50,497 nt of DNA from a virus. Under the pieces are notes generated by a model. That model was not told the origin of the DNA. It did not search any database and was given only the letters and a program-made list of their open reading frames with translations. Below are positions 40,930 through 49,544 of this stretch, piece after piece. The translations under genes and the position numbers were made by a program. How positions within the stretch are numbered: the first letter of the stretch is position 1; each line of letters opens with the position of its first letter. The stretch is from positions 1 through 50,497 of the IMG/VR virus record IMGVR_UViG_3300017963_000344; one strand, 5' to 3'.

Positions 40930-41901
40930 ATGATTGAGTTTGATGATTTTTCCAAACCCTCAATGGGTGGAACTGAAATAATAAAACACGGATTACAAAA
41001 TAGATTACCACAAGAACTTTTGAGTAAGTTCCAGATTATTTGTGACCGGATTATTATGATTGATGAAACCAAGATAAGATTATTCTGGGCACATAATACT
41101 CCTTATCAACTCAACAACTCTCATTTAGAAAATGGTGGTTGGAAAAAGTTTCATAAGATGATTTTTATTTCTCATCATCAAATGGAAGAGTATGTAAGAG
41201 AATATAACATTTCTTATTCTCATTGTGTGGTAATGAAATACGCACTGGAACCTATAAAACCACAGAAGAAACCAGAGAATAAGATTTCACTGATTTATAC
41301 CTCTACTCCTCATCGTGGTCTGGATATTCTTGTAAATGTCTTTGATAAACTTTGTGAAGAGTATGATAATATAGAACTCAAAATTCACTCTTCTTATAAC
41401 ATCTATGCAATGAAAGAAAGACAAGAGAACTATGAGAAAACACCTTTGTATCAAAGAATGGAGAAACATCCAAACATCAAAAATATTGGTTATGTTTCTA
41501 ATGAAGAACTCAAGAAATCATTAGCATCATCTCATATCTTTCCTTATCCTTCTACATATCGGGAGACCTTTTGTTTAGCACTTTTAGAAGCAATGAGTGC
41601 TGGTCTCTTATGTGTTCATCCAAACTATGCTTGTTTACCAGAAACTGCATCAAACTGGACAATGATGTATGATTATCACGAGAACAAAGAAGTTCACGAA
41701 GAAATCTTTTATGAGCATCTTAAAAAAGCAATAGATAGTGTAAATGATAAAAAAGTTCAAAGAAAACTTAAGTATCAATCAAAGTATGTAAATAATTTTT
41801 ATAGTTGGGAAACAAAAACTCAAGAATGGATTGATTTGTTAAAGTCATTAGAACACTTAAATCCCAAAATTCCAAAAAATATTTCTTTTAGTTATTCATA
41901 A
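40930..41901 (+). CDS. GT4-type (GT-B) glycosyltransferase (323 aa)
   Basis: A 323-residue GT-B fold enzyme. Features are an N-terminal acceptor domain with MGGTEIIKHGLQNRLP, a linker with ISLIYTSTPHRGLDILVNVF, and the donor-binding GT4 pattern IGYVSNEELKKSLASSHIFP followed by YPSTYRETFCLALLEAMSAG with the E-x7-E of this family near 205-215. It would transfer a sugar from a nucleotide-sugar to a host or phage glycan. It lies three bases after the oxygenase gene. Confidence 0.85.
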   Translation: MIEFDDFSKPSMGGTEIIKHGLQNRLPQELLSKFQIICDRIIMIDETKIRLFWAHNTPYQLNNSHLENGGWKKFHKMIFISHHQMEEYVREYNISYSHCVVMKYALEPIKPQKKPENKISLIYTSTPHRGLDILVNVFDKLCEEYDNIELKIHSSYNIYAMKERQENYEKTPLYQRMEKHPNIKNIGYVSNEELKKSLASSHIFPYPSTYRETFCLALLEAMSAGLLCVHPNYACLPETASNWTMMYDYHENKEVHEEIFYEHLKKAIDSVNDKKVQRKLKYQSKYVNNFYSWETKTQEWIDLLKSLEHLNPKIPKNISFSYS

Positions 41902-41902
41902 T

Positions 41903-42736
41903 ATGAAATCCTACTACTTCATCTCCGGACTTCCAAGGTCAGGTTCTACATTACTTTCTGGTATTCTTAAACAAAACCCAGACTTCTATGCTGATATTGC
42001 ATCACCAGTAGAAGCACTCACAGGAACCTCAATAGATTTGATTACAAGTACTGAAAGCAACCTCAATATCGCAGAAGACCAAAGAAAAAATATAATGTAT
42101 GGGATTTTTGATGGTTACTATAAACACATAGAGAAACCAGTCATCTTTGATAGTTCAAGAGGTTGGACAAAGAAAACAAACTTTCTAAAAGCACTCTTTC
42201 CTGATACAAAAATTTTATGTCCGGTAAGAGATATTGTTTCTATTCTTAACTCCTTTGAGGTGATTACATCTAAAAATCCATTTCATACCAAGACACTTAC
42301 AGAACATAAGGATAATGTGTTTTCAAGATGTGATGGTATGATGGATAGAAATGGTGGTATTGTTGCAGGACCTTGGATACTACTTCAAGAAGGTTATGCA
42401 CTTAATCCAAAAATGATTATGTTGATTGAGTATGAGAACCTATGCAAAACTCCAGAGAAGACAATGAGAGAAGTGTATGAGTTTCTGGAGAGACCTTATT
42501 ATTCTCACGACTTTGAGAATGTAGAATACTCCAATGAGAACTTTGATAAGGCTTGTAATCTCAAAGACCTTCATACAGTCAAGAAAAAAGTGGAGTATAA
42601 CCCTCCAAGATGTATTCTACCTCCAGAAATCGTCAAGAAATATAAAGAAATGAATATGGAGTTCTGGAAAGAAGGGCACAAAATTGATGCTGATATTATT
42701 GAAAAATTAGATAAGAAGTTTATTGAATACAAATGA
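41903..42736 (+). CDS. Sulfotransferase (277 aa)
   Basis: A 277-residue protein with the PAPS-binding P-loop-like motif SGLPRSGSTLLSGIL at about residues 8-22 and the 3'-phosphate site KILCPVRDIVSILNSFE near 104-120, both hallmarks of the sulfotransferase superfamily. It would move sulfate from PAPS to a sugar or to a protein tyrosine. A sulfotransferase in a phage, between glycosyltransferases, suggests sulfated glycans. The 3' end overlaps the next gene by four bases. Confidence 0.87.
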   Translation: MKSYYFISGLPRSGSTLLSGILKQNPDFYADIASPVEALTGTSIDLITSTESNLNIAEDQRKNIMYGIFDGYYKHIEKPVIFDSSRGWTKKTNFLKALFPDTKILCPVRDIVSILNSFEVITSKNPFHTKTLTEHKDNVFSRCDGMMDRNGGIVAGPWILLQEGYALNPKMIMLIEYENLCKTPEKTMREVYEFLERPYYSHDFENVEYSNENFDKACNLKDLHTVKKKVEYNPPRCILPPEIVKKYKEMNMEFWKEGHKIDADIIEKLDKKFIEYK

Positions 42737-43548
42737 AACTAGAAATCATCTTAAGAATACACGATGAGCAAAATATACACGGAGACAAACCAAGATATAT
42801 TGATGTTCCCAAAAAAGACTTGATACTTGGTTGTTTATCTTCTTTGATTAACTCTGCAAATGTTGTTACAAATGCAGAGATTTCTTTTATTGTTCTCAAT
42901 GACCACTGCACGAATGATTGTATTTCTAAAGTGCATAAAATCTTTAATCACTCAAAACACCCATATCAACTTATAGATTTAGAAGTTCCTGGATTTCGCC
43001 ATAGTGGTCTTAAGCAGTTTGAGTATTGTAAGAACTCAACTGCTGATTTAGTATACTCTGTAGAAGATGATTACCTTCATTGTACAGAAGCAATCCAAGA
43101 AATGTTATTTACTTATGAATACTTAAAGTCTTATTATCATCTACAAAAAGAACTTTGTTTATTTCCTTTTGATAATACAGAAGACTATGAACTACAAAAT
43201 ATGTTTCCCGGAAGATTGTTTAGAACTCCAATAAGACACTGGAAAGAAGGAATATGGACTACTTTTACAATGATGACGACACCTAAAGTTTTCCAAGACC
43301 ACTGGAAAGTCTTTGAGAAACTTGCATCTCAATATACTCCTTGGGATGGAATAGACCCAATAAAAGAACTGGTTCATGAAGGAAATACCATCTCAAATAT
43401 CTGGGAACATTATGTAACTCGTGTAAATCCTGTACCTTCTCTTGCTCTTCACATTCAGTTTGAGAAGCAACGAGACCCTCATATTCACCACCTGGACTGG
43501 TGGAATAAATACTCAAAACTCAAATCATTTGGAGTGACTTATGACTGA
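42733..43548 (+). CDS. GT-A type glycosyltransferase-like protein (271 aa)
   Basis: A 271-residue protein with a GT-A fold pattern: N-terminal ISFIVLNDHCTNDCISKVHK, and the metal-binding acidic cluster LVYSVEDDYLHCTEAIQEML near residues 107-126, which stands for the DxD motif of inverting family 2-like enzymes. It resembles the gene at 43797 (both have EDDYLH). It is coupled to the sulfotransferase by an ATGA overlap. Substrate unknown. Confidence 0.7.
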   Translation: MKLEIILRIHDEQNIHGDKPRYIDVPKKDLILGCLSSLINSANVVTNAEISFIVLNDHCTNDCISKVHKIFNHSKHPYQLIDLEVPGFRHSGLKQFEYCKNSTADLVYSVEDDYLHCTEAIQEMLFTYEYLKSYYHLQKELCLFPFDNTEDYELQNMFPGRLFRTPIRHWKEGIWTTFTMMTTPKVFQDHWKVFEKLASQYTPWDGIDPIKELVHEGNTISNIWEHYVTRVNPVPSLALHIQFEKQRDPHIHHLDWWNKYSKLKSFGVTYD

Positions 43549-43813
43549 AAAACCTGTAAGAAGATATGAACTTTGTACTGAAAGACTTGAAACACTTGAA
43601 GATGTAAAGAAAGTCCTAAAAGCACTAAAAATAAGAATAGATACTGATAATCCACTTTATGAAGAACTTGAGTACTATTTCTCAACAGAAGTGGTTCCTC
43701 TGGGATATTTAAAAGTATATGAAAAAGTTGGTGATAAAATTTATGAAATGAGTATGGAAGAAATCGCACAACTGGGAAGTGAACTTTTAAATCAAAATGA
43801 AGAAACCAATTGA
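43541..43813 (+). CDS. Hypothetical protein between the two GT-A genes (90 aa)
   Basis: A 90-residue charged helical protein (RRYELCTERLETLEDVKKVL, then LYEELEYYFSTEVVPLGYLK). It overlaps both neighbours, by eight bases upstream and 17 downstream, and so is firmly within the glycan operon. No motif is known to me. Small helical proteins of this kind can act as a partner subunit, but there is no direct sign of that. Confidence 0.65.
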   Translation: MTEKPVRRYELCTERLETLEDVKKVLKALKIRIDTDNPLYEELEYYFSTEVVPLGYLKVYEKVGDKIYEMSMEEIAQLGSELLNQNEETN

Positions 43814-44561
43814 AGTATTTTTAAGACATTGTTATTACTCAAAGTTACAAGAACTTCCAGACAGAACAAGACCACAATGGTTCAATAAGATTAAAGTCTT
43901 TGAGAACTTTAAGAATACACTTAACCCAGACCTTGTAAACTATACGATTGTTTATGATGAGTTTTATGGTAGTATTGATAAGACCTTTCTATCACAAGAA
44001 AAGAATGTAGAAATTATCAAATGCGGAAGTGAGACTGATAGTTTTCTTTCCACATTAGACATCATTCAATCAAAAAACTTAAGTGATGATACGATTGTTT
44101 ATTTGTTAGAAGATGATTATCTACACCGCCCAAGATGGTTTGAGATAATGTTAGAAGGATTTAGCATTAACTCTCATTACCTCACTCTATATGACTTTGA
44201 TTTCTTTATTGCGAAAGGATACTTATGTGAAATCTTTGCAACTCCAAGTTCTCATTGGAGAGCAGTACCAGCAACAACCAATACCTTTGCTTGTAAATAT
44301 AAGACTTTATTAGAAGACTTGGAAATACATCAAAAATATTCTGTAGATGGGGTAAAAGAAGAAGAGGGGTTTCATTATTCTAAAGATTATGATAAGTTCT
44401 GGGAACTTCAGCAACAACATAAGTATCTTATTTCGCCAATGCCTGGTTGGAGTACTCATTGTGATGCAAATCACATTAGTCCTGTGATAGACTGGAGACA
44501 AGTTATGAATAATGAAAATATTAAAGAACAATCAAAATCATTTGAACTAAACTATAAATGA
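43797..44561 (+). CDS. Second GT-A type glycosyltransferase-like protein (254 aa)
   Basis: A 254-residue protein that shares with the 42733 gene the VYLLEDDYLHRPRWFEIMLE cluster near residues 101-120, the likely metal site of a GT-A glycosyltransferase, and a C-terminal domain with ATPSSHWRAVPATTNTFAC. The two may be old paralogues or successive enzymes in one glycan. Its stop overlaps the next gene (ATGA). Confidence 0.68.
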   Translation: MKKPIEVFLRHCYYSKLQELPDRTRPQWFNKIKVFENFKNTLNPDLVNYTIVYDEFYGSIDKTFLSQEKNVEIIKCGSETDSFLSTLDIIQSKNLSDDTIVYLLEDDYLHRPRWFEIMLEGFSINSHYLTLYDFDFFIAKGYLCEIFATPSSHWRAVPATTNTFACKYKTLLEDLEIHQKYSVDGVKEEEGFHYSKDYDKFWELQQQHKYLISPMPGWSTHCDANHISPVIDWRQVMNNENIKEQSKSFELNYK

Positions 44562-45517
44562 CTACAATTATCTCATTAGACGGTGGACTTGGAAGAATAA
44601 TCACAGCAATTCCAGCACTTCTCAAATATTCCAAGAATCATCCAGACGAAGAATGGTACATAATGATTCCTGGATGGGACTTTGTAACCTGGGGACTTCC
44701 AGAACTACAAGAAAAAACCTTTAATCCTGATGCAAAAGGTTCATTTGATTTATTCTGGAAAGCATACCAAGTAATCTCACCAGAACCTTATCGTCTTCCT
44801 GCATATTATCGTAATGAGATTTCATTAAGAGAGGCATTTGATGTCTGTATCAATAACTCAACAGACCATCAAGACCTTCCTCCAATGAAACTGAACATCT
44901 CAACTCCAGAGAAGAGAAAAGCATTTGAAATCATAGAGAAAGCAAAATCAAAACATAAGAAATCAAAGACGATTGTAATACAACCTTATGGTTCTACTGC
45001 AACTCCACATCCTTCTGGTATTTTTGATGATAGTTTAAGGTCTATTCCAAAACCAATGTTGGATTACTTTATCAAAGAACTCTCAAAGGATTATAATTTA
45101 ATCTTTATGGGAGCAAAGGAGTTTCACGACATAAGAACTTATAAACCAGATCCAGATCCAAACTTAAGAGAATGGTCTGCAATTATAGGTGCTGCCGATT
45201 ACTTTGTTGGTTGTGATAGTTGCGGTCAACATATCTGTAAGGCACTGAATAAAAAGGCATCAGTTGTGATTGCAGGAACTCATCGGGTCAATGTGACTTA
45301 TGATGGTTTTCATATTATTGAGAGGGATGTAAAGTTTTATCCGGATTCAATGAGAATATCAGGTTTCCAAGCACATATGTCTTCACGACTGAATGAACCA
45401 AGAATTGAGTTTACACAAGAAGAAATAGAAACTTCATATCAAGACATCATCAAAAACATAGAAGGAGATAAGAAACCAGAAGTAATAGAAAAACCAAAAA
45501 ATATTAACTATGGTTGA
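44558..45517 (+). CDS. GT9-like (heptosyltransferase-type) glycosyltransferase (319 aa)
   Basis: A 319-residue protein. The N-terminus LDGGLGRIITAIPALLKYSK is the GLGDxxxxxP-type opening of the GT9 family of LPS heptosyltransferases. Near residue 217 lies ADYFVGCDSCGQHICKALNK followed by VVIAGTH, which corresponds to the GT9 motif D-S-G-x-x-H-x-x-x-A-L. The known enzymes add heptose or other sugars to LPS core. It supports an outer-membrane glycan as a target of the island. Confidence 0.78.
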   Translation: MTTIISLDGGLGRIITAIPALLKYSKNHPDEEWYIMIPGWDFVTWGLPELQEKTFNPDAKGSFDLFWKAYQVISPEPYRLPAYYRNEISLREAFDVCINNSTDHQDLPPMKLNISTPEKRKAFEIIEKAKSKHKKSKTIVIQPYGSTATPHPSGIFDDSLRSIPKPMLDYFIKELSKDYNLIFMGAKEFHDIRTYKPDPDPNLREWSAIIGAADYFVGCDSCGQHICKALNKKASVVIAGTHRVNVTYDGFHIIERDVKFYPDSMRISGFQAHMSSRLNEPRIEFTQEEIETSYQDIIKNIEGDKKPEVIEKPKNINYG

Positions 45518-45872
45518 AATACAAGTACCAATATCAGTAGGAGAACTATTAGATAAGATTTCTATTCTCTCAATCAAATCTCAATATACAACAAGTGAAT
45601 ATGTAACAAAAGAACTCCAAGACCTCATCAAAATTGCAAAAGAACATCAGGTCTATGATGCACCTTATGTTTCACAACTACTCTCAATCAATCGCAAACT
45701 CTGGAAAATAGAAGATGACTTAAGAGTTCTTGAAAAATCACAAGACTTTAATCAAGATTTTATAGAACTTGCAAGAAGTGTTTATATTACTAATGACCAG
45801 AGAGCACTCATCAAAAAAGAAATCAATGAGAAATATAAGTCATCTTATCAGGAAATAAAGGTACATAAATAA
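45510..45872 (+). CDS. DUF6165 family protein (120 aa)
   Basis: A 120-residue helical protein. The opening VPISVGELLDKISILSIKSQ is the typical signature of DUF6165, a family often found among cell-surface polysaccharide genes in bacteria. Function unknown. It overlaps the GT9 gene by eight bases and closes the first part of the island; a CATAAATA late promoter overlaps its stop. Confidence 0.72.
   Translation: MVEIQVPISVGELLDKISILSIKSQYTTSEYVTKELQDLIKIAKEHQVYDAPYVSQLLSINRKLWKIEDDLRVLEKSQDFNQDFIELARSVYITNDQRALIKKEINEKYKSSYQEIKVHK
45864..45871 (+). promoter_or_regulatory. T4-like late promoter (CATAAATA)
   Basis: CATAAATA overlaps the DUF6165 gene end and lies 24 bases before the next start. 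It fits the NATAAATA core and would make the following genes late. Confidence 0.45.
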
Positions 45873-45894
45873 CTCTAAAGTAAAAGTATAAAAA

Positions 45895-46407
45895 ATGGAA
45901 CCAGATTACAGCGTCTCAAGAGCATACACCAATAACGGAAACTATCCAGAAGAACTTTCACATAACATTAAAATTAATGGAGAGTGGTTGAATCTTCGTG
46001 AGATGACTGATGAAGCACTTGCAGAAATTGGTTGGTTTCCTGCTCCACCAAGACCAAATCCTGTAAATGACTTTCAAGAAGTAATCTGGGATGGAAGTCT
46101 TAAAGAATACAGACTAGAATTCAAAAAAAATGGTGCAGTTTATAAGACTTTCTGGAATGAACTAATGACTTCAGGTGCTTATGCAACTCTTAAAGCAGCA
46201 GCATCCACCAATCTTACAATCAATACATTATGTACGGAGTTTATTGCATTAATTGCTGATGCTAAATTTGGAGAACCAAATGTACCAGCAATTCAAACTA
46301 GTCTTACACAAATTATTTCTTCTGTTGAGTTTTCCATTGAAGACCTTGCAGAAATCCAAGCATTGTTTACAGTTACTGGACTGAATCAAATTTATACACT
46401 TGGTTAA
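45895..46407 (+). CDS. Hypothetical, possibly fibre-associated protein (170 aa)
   Basis: A 170-residue protein. The N-terminal half (YTNNGNYPEELSHNIKINGE, LREMTDEALAEIGWFPAPPR) resembles the short proteins that follow fibre genes in many phages, and the C-terminal half is helical. I do not recognise a definite family. It has its own late promoter, which fits a virion or assembly role rather than membership of the glycan pathway. Confidence 0.6.
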   Translation: MEPDYSVSRAYTNNGNYPEELSHNIKINGEWLNLREMTDEALAEIGWFPAPPRPNPVNDFQEVIWDGSLKEYRLEFKKNGAVYKTFWNELMTSGAYATLKAAASTNLTINTLCTEFIALIADAKFGEPNVPAIQTSLTQIISSVEFSIEDLAEIQALFTVTGLNQIYTLG

Positions 46408-46411
46408 TTAA

Positions 46412-46903
46412 ATGACTTATGAGATTATAGATAATGCTCTTCCACAAGAAGAGTTTGAAAATATTAAGAATTTTATGTTAAATCCAGGGTTTCCTTGGAA
46501 TCTAACACCAGTCGTTACAAACGAAAAAGAAAATCTACCCATTACAGCATCTTATTACTTCACTCATCAGTTCTGGAGTGGTTTTCATACTGAACCACAA
46601 ACACAAGTCTTTGCACCTATTCTCAATCTTTTAGAGTGTAGAGCAATGATGAGAATCAAAGGAAATCTATATCCATCTACAGAAACTATAGTACATCACG
46701 ATAATCATACAGATTATGATTTCTCTCATCGTGGTGCTATTTTTTATCTGAACACCAATAATGGTCTTACAGTATTAGAAGACACAATAGAAATCAAATC
46801 AATAGAAAATCGTTTATTAATTTTTGATGCATCAGTACCTCATCACAGCACAACTTGTAGCGATGATAAGTGTAGAGTAAATATAAACCTTAACTTTTTT
46901 TGA
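46412..46903 (+). CDS. Second 2OG-Fe(II) oxygenase-like protein (163 aa)
   Basis: A 163-residue protein with VHHDNHTDYDFSHRGAIFYL near residues 92-110, where HxD supplies two iron ligands, the distal His in ASVPHHSTTCSDD near 143, and the cosubstrate Arg in KCRVNINLNFF at the end. This is a compact prolyl-hydroxylase-type 2OG oxygenase, many of which are in T4-like cyanophages. It may hydroxylate a tail protein or a sugar; nothing in the sequence tells which. Confidence 0.78.
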   Translation: MTYEIIDNALPQEEFENIKNFMLNPGFPWNLTPVVTNEKENLPITASYYFTHQFWSGFHTEPQTQVFAPILNLLECRAMMRIKGNLYPSTETIVHHDNHTDYDFSHRGAIFYLNTNNGLTVLEDTIEIKSIENRLLIFDASVPHHSTTCSDDKCRVNINLNFF

Positions 46904-46905
46904 TT

Positions 46906-46913
46906 GATAAATA
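46906..46913 (+). promoter_or_regulatory. T4-like late promoter (GATAAATA)
   Basis: GATAAATA lies just after the oxygenase gene and 20 bases before the ATG at 46933. It favours that ATG as the true start over the in-frame ATT/TTG-like upstream extension at 46900. Confidence 0.45.
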
Positions 46914-46932
46914 CTTAAAAGTCTTCAAAAAA

Positions 46933-47493
46933 ATGGCCGTATACGCCGCCAATTATACACTAGAAAAAGGAACTGACTTTGAGACAGAAATAGATCTCAC
47001 AGAGGATGACGGGTCTCCACTTAATTTAGCGAATTATCTTGGTTCAGCAAAAATAAGAAAGTATCCAACTTCACCAAAATTTAAAGCATTTGTAATTACT
47101 TTTATTGATAGGCAACAAGGAAGAATAAAAATATCATTAAGTAATACTCAAACATCTGGACTTGAGGCAGGTAGAAATTATTATGATATGTTTCTTACTG
47201 ATGGAAATGGTAAAATTAAAAAAGTAATTGAAGGAAATATTATTGTTAATGAAAGTGCAACTCTAGGTGAAACTGGTAGTGATAATATAGATGGTATTGG
47301 TAATATTGATTATAGCAATGTTCAAGATGGTTATATTCTTATGTATGATTCACAATTACAGAAATATGTCTTTGTTGATCCTGATGTGGTTCTAAGTAAG
47401 GCAGTTGCTGATAATTATCTTCCACAGGATTTCCTTGATAAACTTGATATAGATTTAGATGATCGCATTGACGTAGATTCTGGAGAATTCTAA
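46933..47493 (+). CDS. Structural protein with shared C-terminal module (186 aa)
   Basis: The ATG at 46933 (MAVYAANYTLEKGTDFETEI) is taken as the start because the late promoter lies just upstream; an upstream in-frame start at 46900 would cross it. The N-terminal part (about 1-115) is a beta-sandwich-like domain known at the head of small cyanophage structural proteins. The last 60 residues (NVQDGYILMYDSQLQKYVFV, then DLDDRIDVDSGEF) are nearly the same as the end of the next gene. The start codon of the next gene overlaps its stop (TAATG). Confidence 0.7.
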   Translation: MAVYAANYTLEKGTDFETEIDLTEDDGSPLNLANYLGSAKIRKYPTSPKFKAFVITFIDRQQGRIKISLSNTQTSGLEAGRNYYDMFLTDGNGKIKKVIEGNIIVNESATLGETGSDNIDGIGNIDYSNVQDGYILMYDSQLQKYVFVDPDVVLSKAVADNYLPQDFLDKLDIDLDDRIDVDSGEF

Positions 47494-47771
47494 TGGCGAT
47501 TCAAGTTAAACTGCCAAAAACTCCTAAATTAAAAGTAAGAACACAAATTGTAGTACCAGATAATATCAGTATACTTAATGATGTGGATGTTTCTAATGTC
47601 CAAGATGGTTATGTTTTAATGTATAATAATACATTACAGCAATATACATTTGTTGACCCAGATGTCTTGTTAAGTAAGTCAGTTGCAGATAATTTTCTAC
47701 CACCAGAATTTATCAATAAACTTGATACTGATTTGGATGATAGAATTGATGTTGATGCTGGTCAGTTTTAA
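47493..47771 (+). CDS. Small structural protein, paralogue of the preceding C-terminus (92 aa)
   Basis: A 92-residue protein with a short Lys/Pro-rich start (MAIQVKLPKTPKLKVRTQIV) and then the module NVQDGYVLMYNNTLQQYTFV, DPDVLLSKSVADNFLPPEF and DLDDRIDVDAGQF, which repeats the end of the upstream protein. The shared module may bind the same virion partner or trimerise. It lies just before a fibre gene. Confidence 0.7.
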   Translation: MAIQVKLPKTPKLKVRTQIVVPDNISILNDVDVSNVQDGYVLMYNNTLQQYTFVDPDVLLSKSVADNFLPPEFINKLDTDLDDRIDVDAGQF

Positions 47772-47880
47772 TTTTAAATAAATAAATGTAATGGATATTT
47801 TATTTTTTTATATTATTTTTTTTTTTGATTTGATTTTGTACTACTAGTAGACAAATTAACCCTTTAAGGACAAATCAAAT
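47772..47880 (+). other. AT-rich leader of the long fibre gene
   Basis: The gap contains AATAAATA at 47777-47784, a possible late promoter, then a run of 11 or more T near 47810-47825, the small palindrome CTACTAGTAG at about 47841-47850, and an AAGGA ribosome site nine bases before the ATG. No stable terminator stem precedes the T-run. The long T-run may mark a strong, unwinding-prone leader. Confidence 0.4.
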
Positions 47881-49458
47881 ATGGCATCTCCAACACTTCA
47901 ATTTAAGAGAGGTTCTGCCGCTGCTGGAGTAGGAACAGTTCCTGCTTTAAGACCCGGCGAACCTGCATTTTCAACAAACTTTTTTGACCTTTTCGTAGGT
48001 TTTGATACCTCTGTAAACGGAAATAAGTTCTTCGGTTCTCATCGTTATTGGAAGAGAGAAGATGGAACCAATTCACTTCATCTCAAACTTGTTGATAAAG
48101 ACGGAACAAATTCAATTGGTTTAAAAGCACCTGACACTCTTGCAGGTATCACAACTTATACCTTACCTGCTACACCATCTGATGGATATTTCCTAAAGAC
48201 TAATGCAACTGGTGAACTTGAGTGGGCAAGTGTAACTGGAAGTGCAACTTTCGATAATGCTTCACTGACTGGTATCACCACCATCACTAATGTTACTATT
48301 CAGGGTGGATCAATCAATAGTACAACTATTGGTTTAACAACTGCTGCTGCTGGTGCGTTTACCACACTTTCTGCAGATTCCCTGAATGTCTCCGGTATTG
48401 CTACCGTTGGTTCAGTCAGCATCGGCGCAACTCAAGTTGTAAGCAGTGCTTTTGAACTTCAGAACATTGCGTCTCTTGATGCAACAACAACTGCAACAAT
48501 TGAAGCTGCAATTGCTAATGCTCCCAATACCTTCACTGATCTCAATGTTTCTGGTATCTCAACCATTGGTGGTCTTCTTAATGCAAACGCTGGTTTAGAT
48601 GTAACCGGACATACCGAACTTGATAACCTCAATGTTTCTGGTATTGCAACCTTCACTAGTGCAATTGATGCAGATTTACTAGGAAATGCTGGTACTGCAA
48701 CCTCACTTGCTACTGGAAGAAATATTGCTGTTAGTGGAATTGTAACTGGTACTGCATATTTTGATGGTACTTCAGATATTACAATTTCTACCACAATTCA
48801 AAATGATGTAATCGGACTTGGCACTCACACTTATGGTGATTATGTTAAGGATGTAACTGGTACTGCAAATCAAATTGCAGTTACAGGTTCAGGCGAAGGT
48901 GCTTCTGTTGTTCTAAGTCTTCCTAATGATGTTGTAGTAGGAACTTCACTTTCAGTTTCTACCCTTAAGACTGCTACTATTCAGCATTCAAATGGTACTG
49001 AGGCAATCACAATTGATGTTGGCGGTAATGTTGGTGTTTCCACAAACTTAACTGTTACTGGAAATCTTGTTGTTAATGGATCTACAACCACCATAGAAAC
49101 AGAAACACTTCTCGTTAAGGATTCTCTAATTGAAGTTGGTCTTGTTGATAATGGTAGTGGGGGACTTATTGCCCCTAGTTCTGATGCCAACATTGATGTA
49201 GGTATGCTATTCCACTATTATAGTGGTACTGCTAAGAAAGCAGCAGTTTACTGGGATGATAGCACCTCAAGAATCACTTTTGCTGATGATGTAAGCGAAG
49301 CTAACAATGTATTGACTGCTACTGCCTACGCAACAGTTCTTGCTGGTGGATTAGAAATTAATAATGCTTGCACTGGAGGTACTGATGAAGTTATCTCTTG
49401 TGCCAATGGCGAACTCACTCTCAGCAACATTGTTGTTGACGGCGGTTTCTTTGCTTGA
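47881..49458 (+). CDS. Tail fibre protein with Mtd-N-like head (525 aa)
   Basis: A 525-residue protein. The N-terminus MASPTLQFKRGSAAAGVGTV followed by LRPGEPAFSTNFFDLFVG is the 'R-G-x-A-A, G-E-P-A-F' opening common to phage fibre and Mtd-type proteins. The shaft has repeats of L-N-V-S-G-I-S/A-T-x-G/F-type units at about residues 155-260, and beta-rich segments to the end. No S74 domain is seen. Its leader and following terminator show it to be a single-gene transcript, so it is perhaps an abundant fibre or fibre-like capsid decoration. Confidence 0.8.
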   Translation: MASPTLQFKRGSAAAGVGTVPALRPGEPAFSTNFFDLFVGFDTSVNGNKFFGSHRYWKREDGTNSLHLKLVDKDGTNSIGLKAPDTLAGITTYTLPATPSDGYFLKTNATGELEWASVTGSATFDNASLTGITTITNVTIQGGSINSTTIGLTTAAAGAFTTLSADSLNVSGIATVGSVSIGATQVVSSAFELQNIASLDATTTATIEAAIANAPNTFTDLNVSGISTIGGLLNANAGLDVTGHTELDNLNVSGIATFTSAIDADLLGNAGTATSLATGRNIAVSGIVTGTAYFDGTSDITISTTIQNDVIGLGTHTYGDYVKDVTGTANQIAVTGSGEGASVVLSLPNDVVVGTSLSVSTLKTATIQHSNGTEAITIDVGGNVGVSTNLTVTGNLVVNGSTTTIETETLLVKDSLIEVGLVDNGSGGLIAPSSDANIDVGMLFHYYSGTAKKAAVYWDDSTSRITFADDVSEANNVLTATAYATVLAGGLEINNACTGGTDEVISCANGELTLSNIVVDGGFFA

Positions 49459-49481
49459 TAATTAACTCATAATACTATAAC

Positions 49482-49510
49482 GGAGTGAGAGAAATCTCAC
49501 TCCTTTTTTT
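49482..49510 (+). terminator. Strong rho-independent terminator
   Basis: GGAGTGAGA at 49482-49490 pairs perfectly with TCTCACTCC at 49495-49503 around the tetraloop GAAA, and seven T follow. This is the best terminator in the window and ends the fibre gene transcript. Confidence 0.93.
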
Positions 49511-49515
49511 ATGTT

Positions 49516-49523
49516 TATAAATA
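49516..49523 (+). promoter_or_regulatory. Exact T4 late promoter (TATAAATA)
   Basis: TATAAATA lies six bases after the terminator T-run and 21 bases before the ATG at 49545. It starts a new late transcript. Confidence 0.58.
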
Positions 49524-49544
49524 AAACAGCAAAATTAATTGAAA

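Noticed and set aside
47800-47830. T-rich run as a terminator
   Set aside because: No GC-containing stem lies in front of the T-run.
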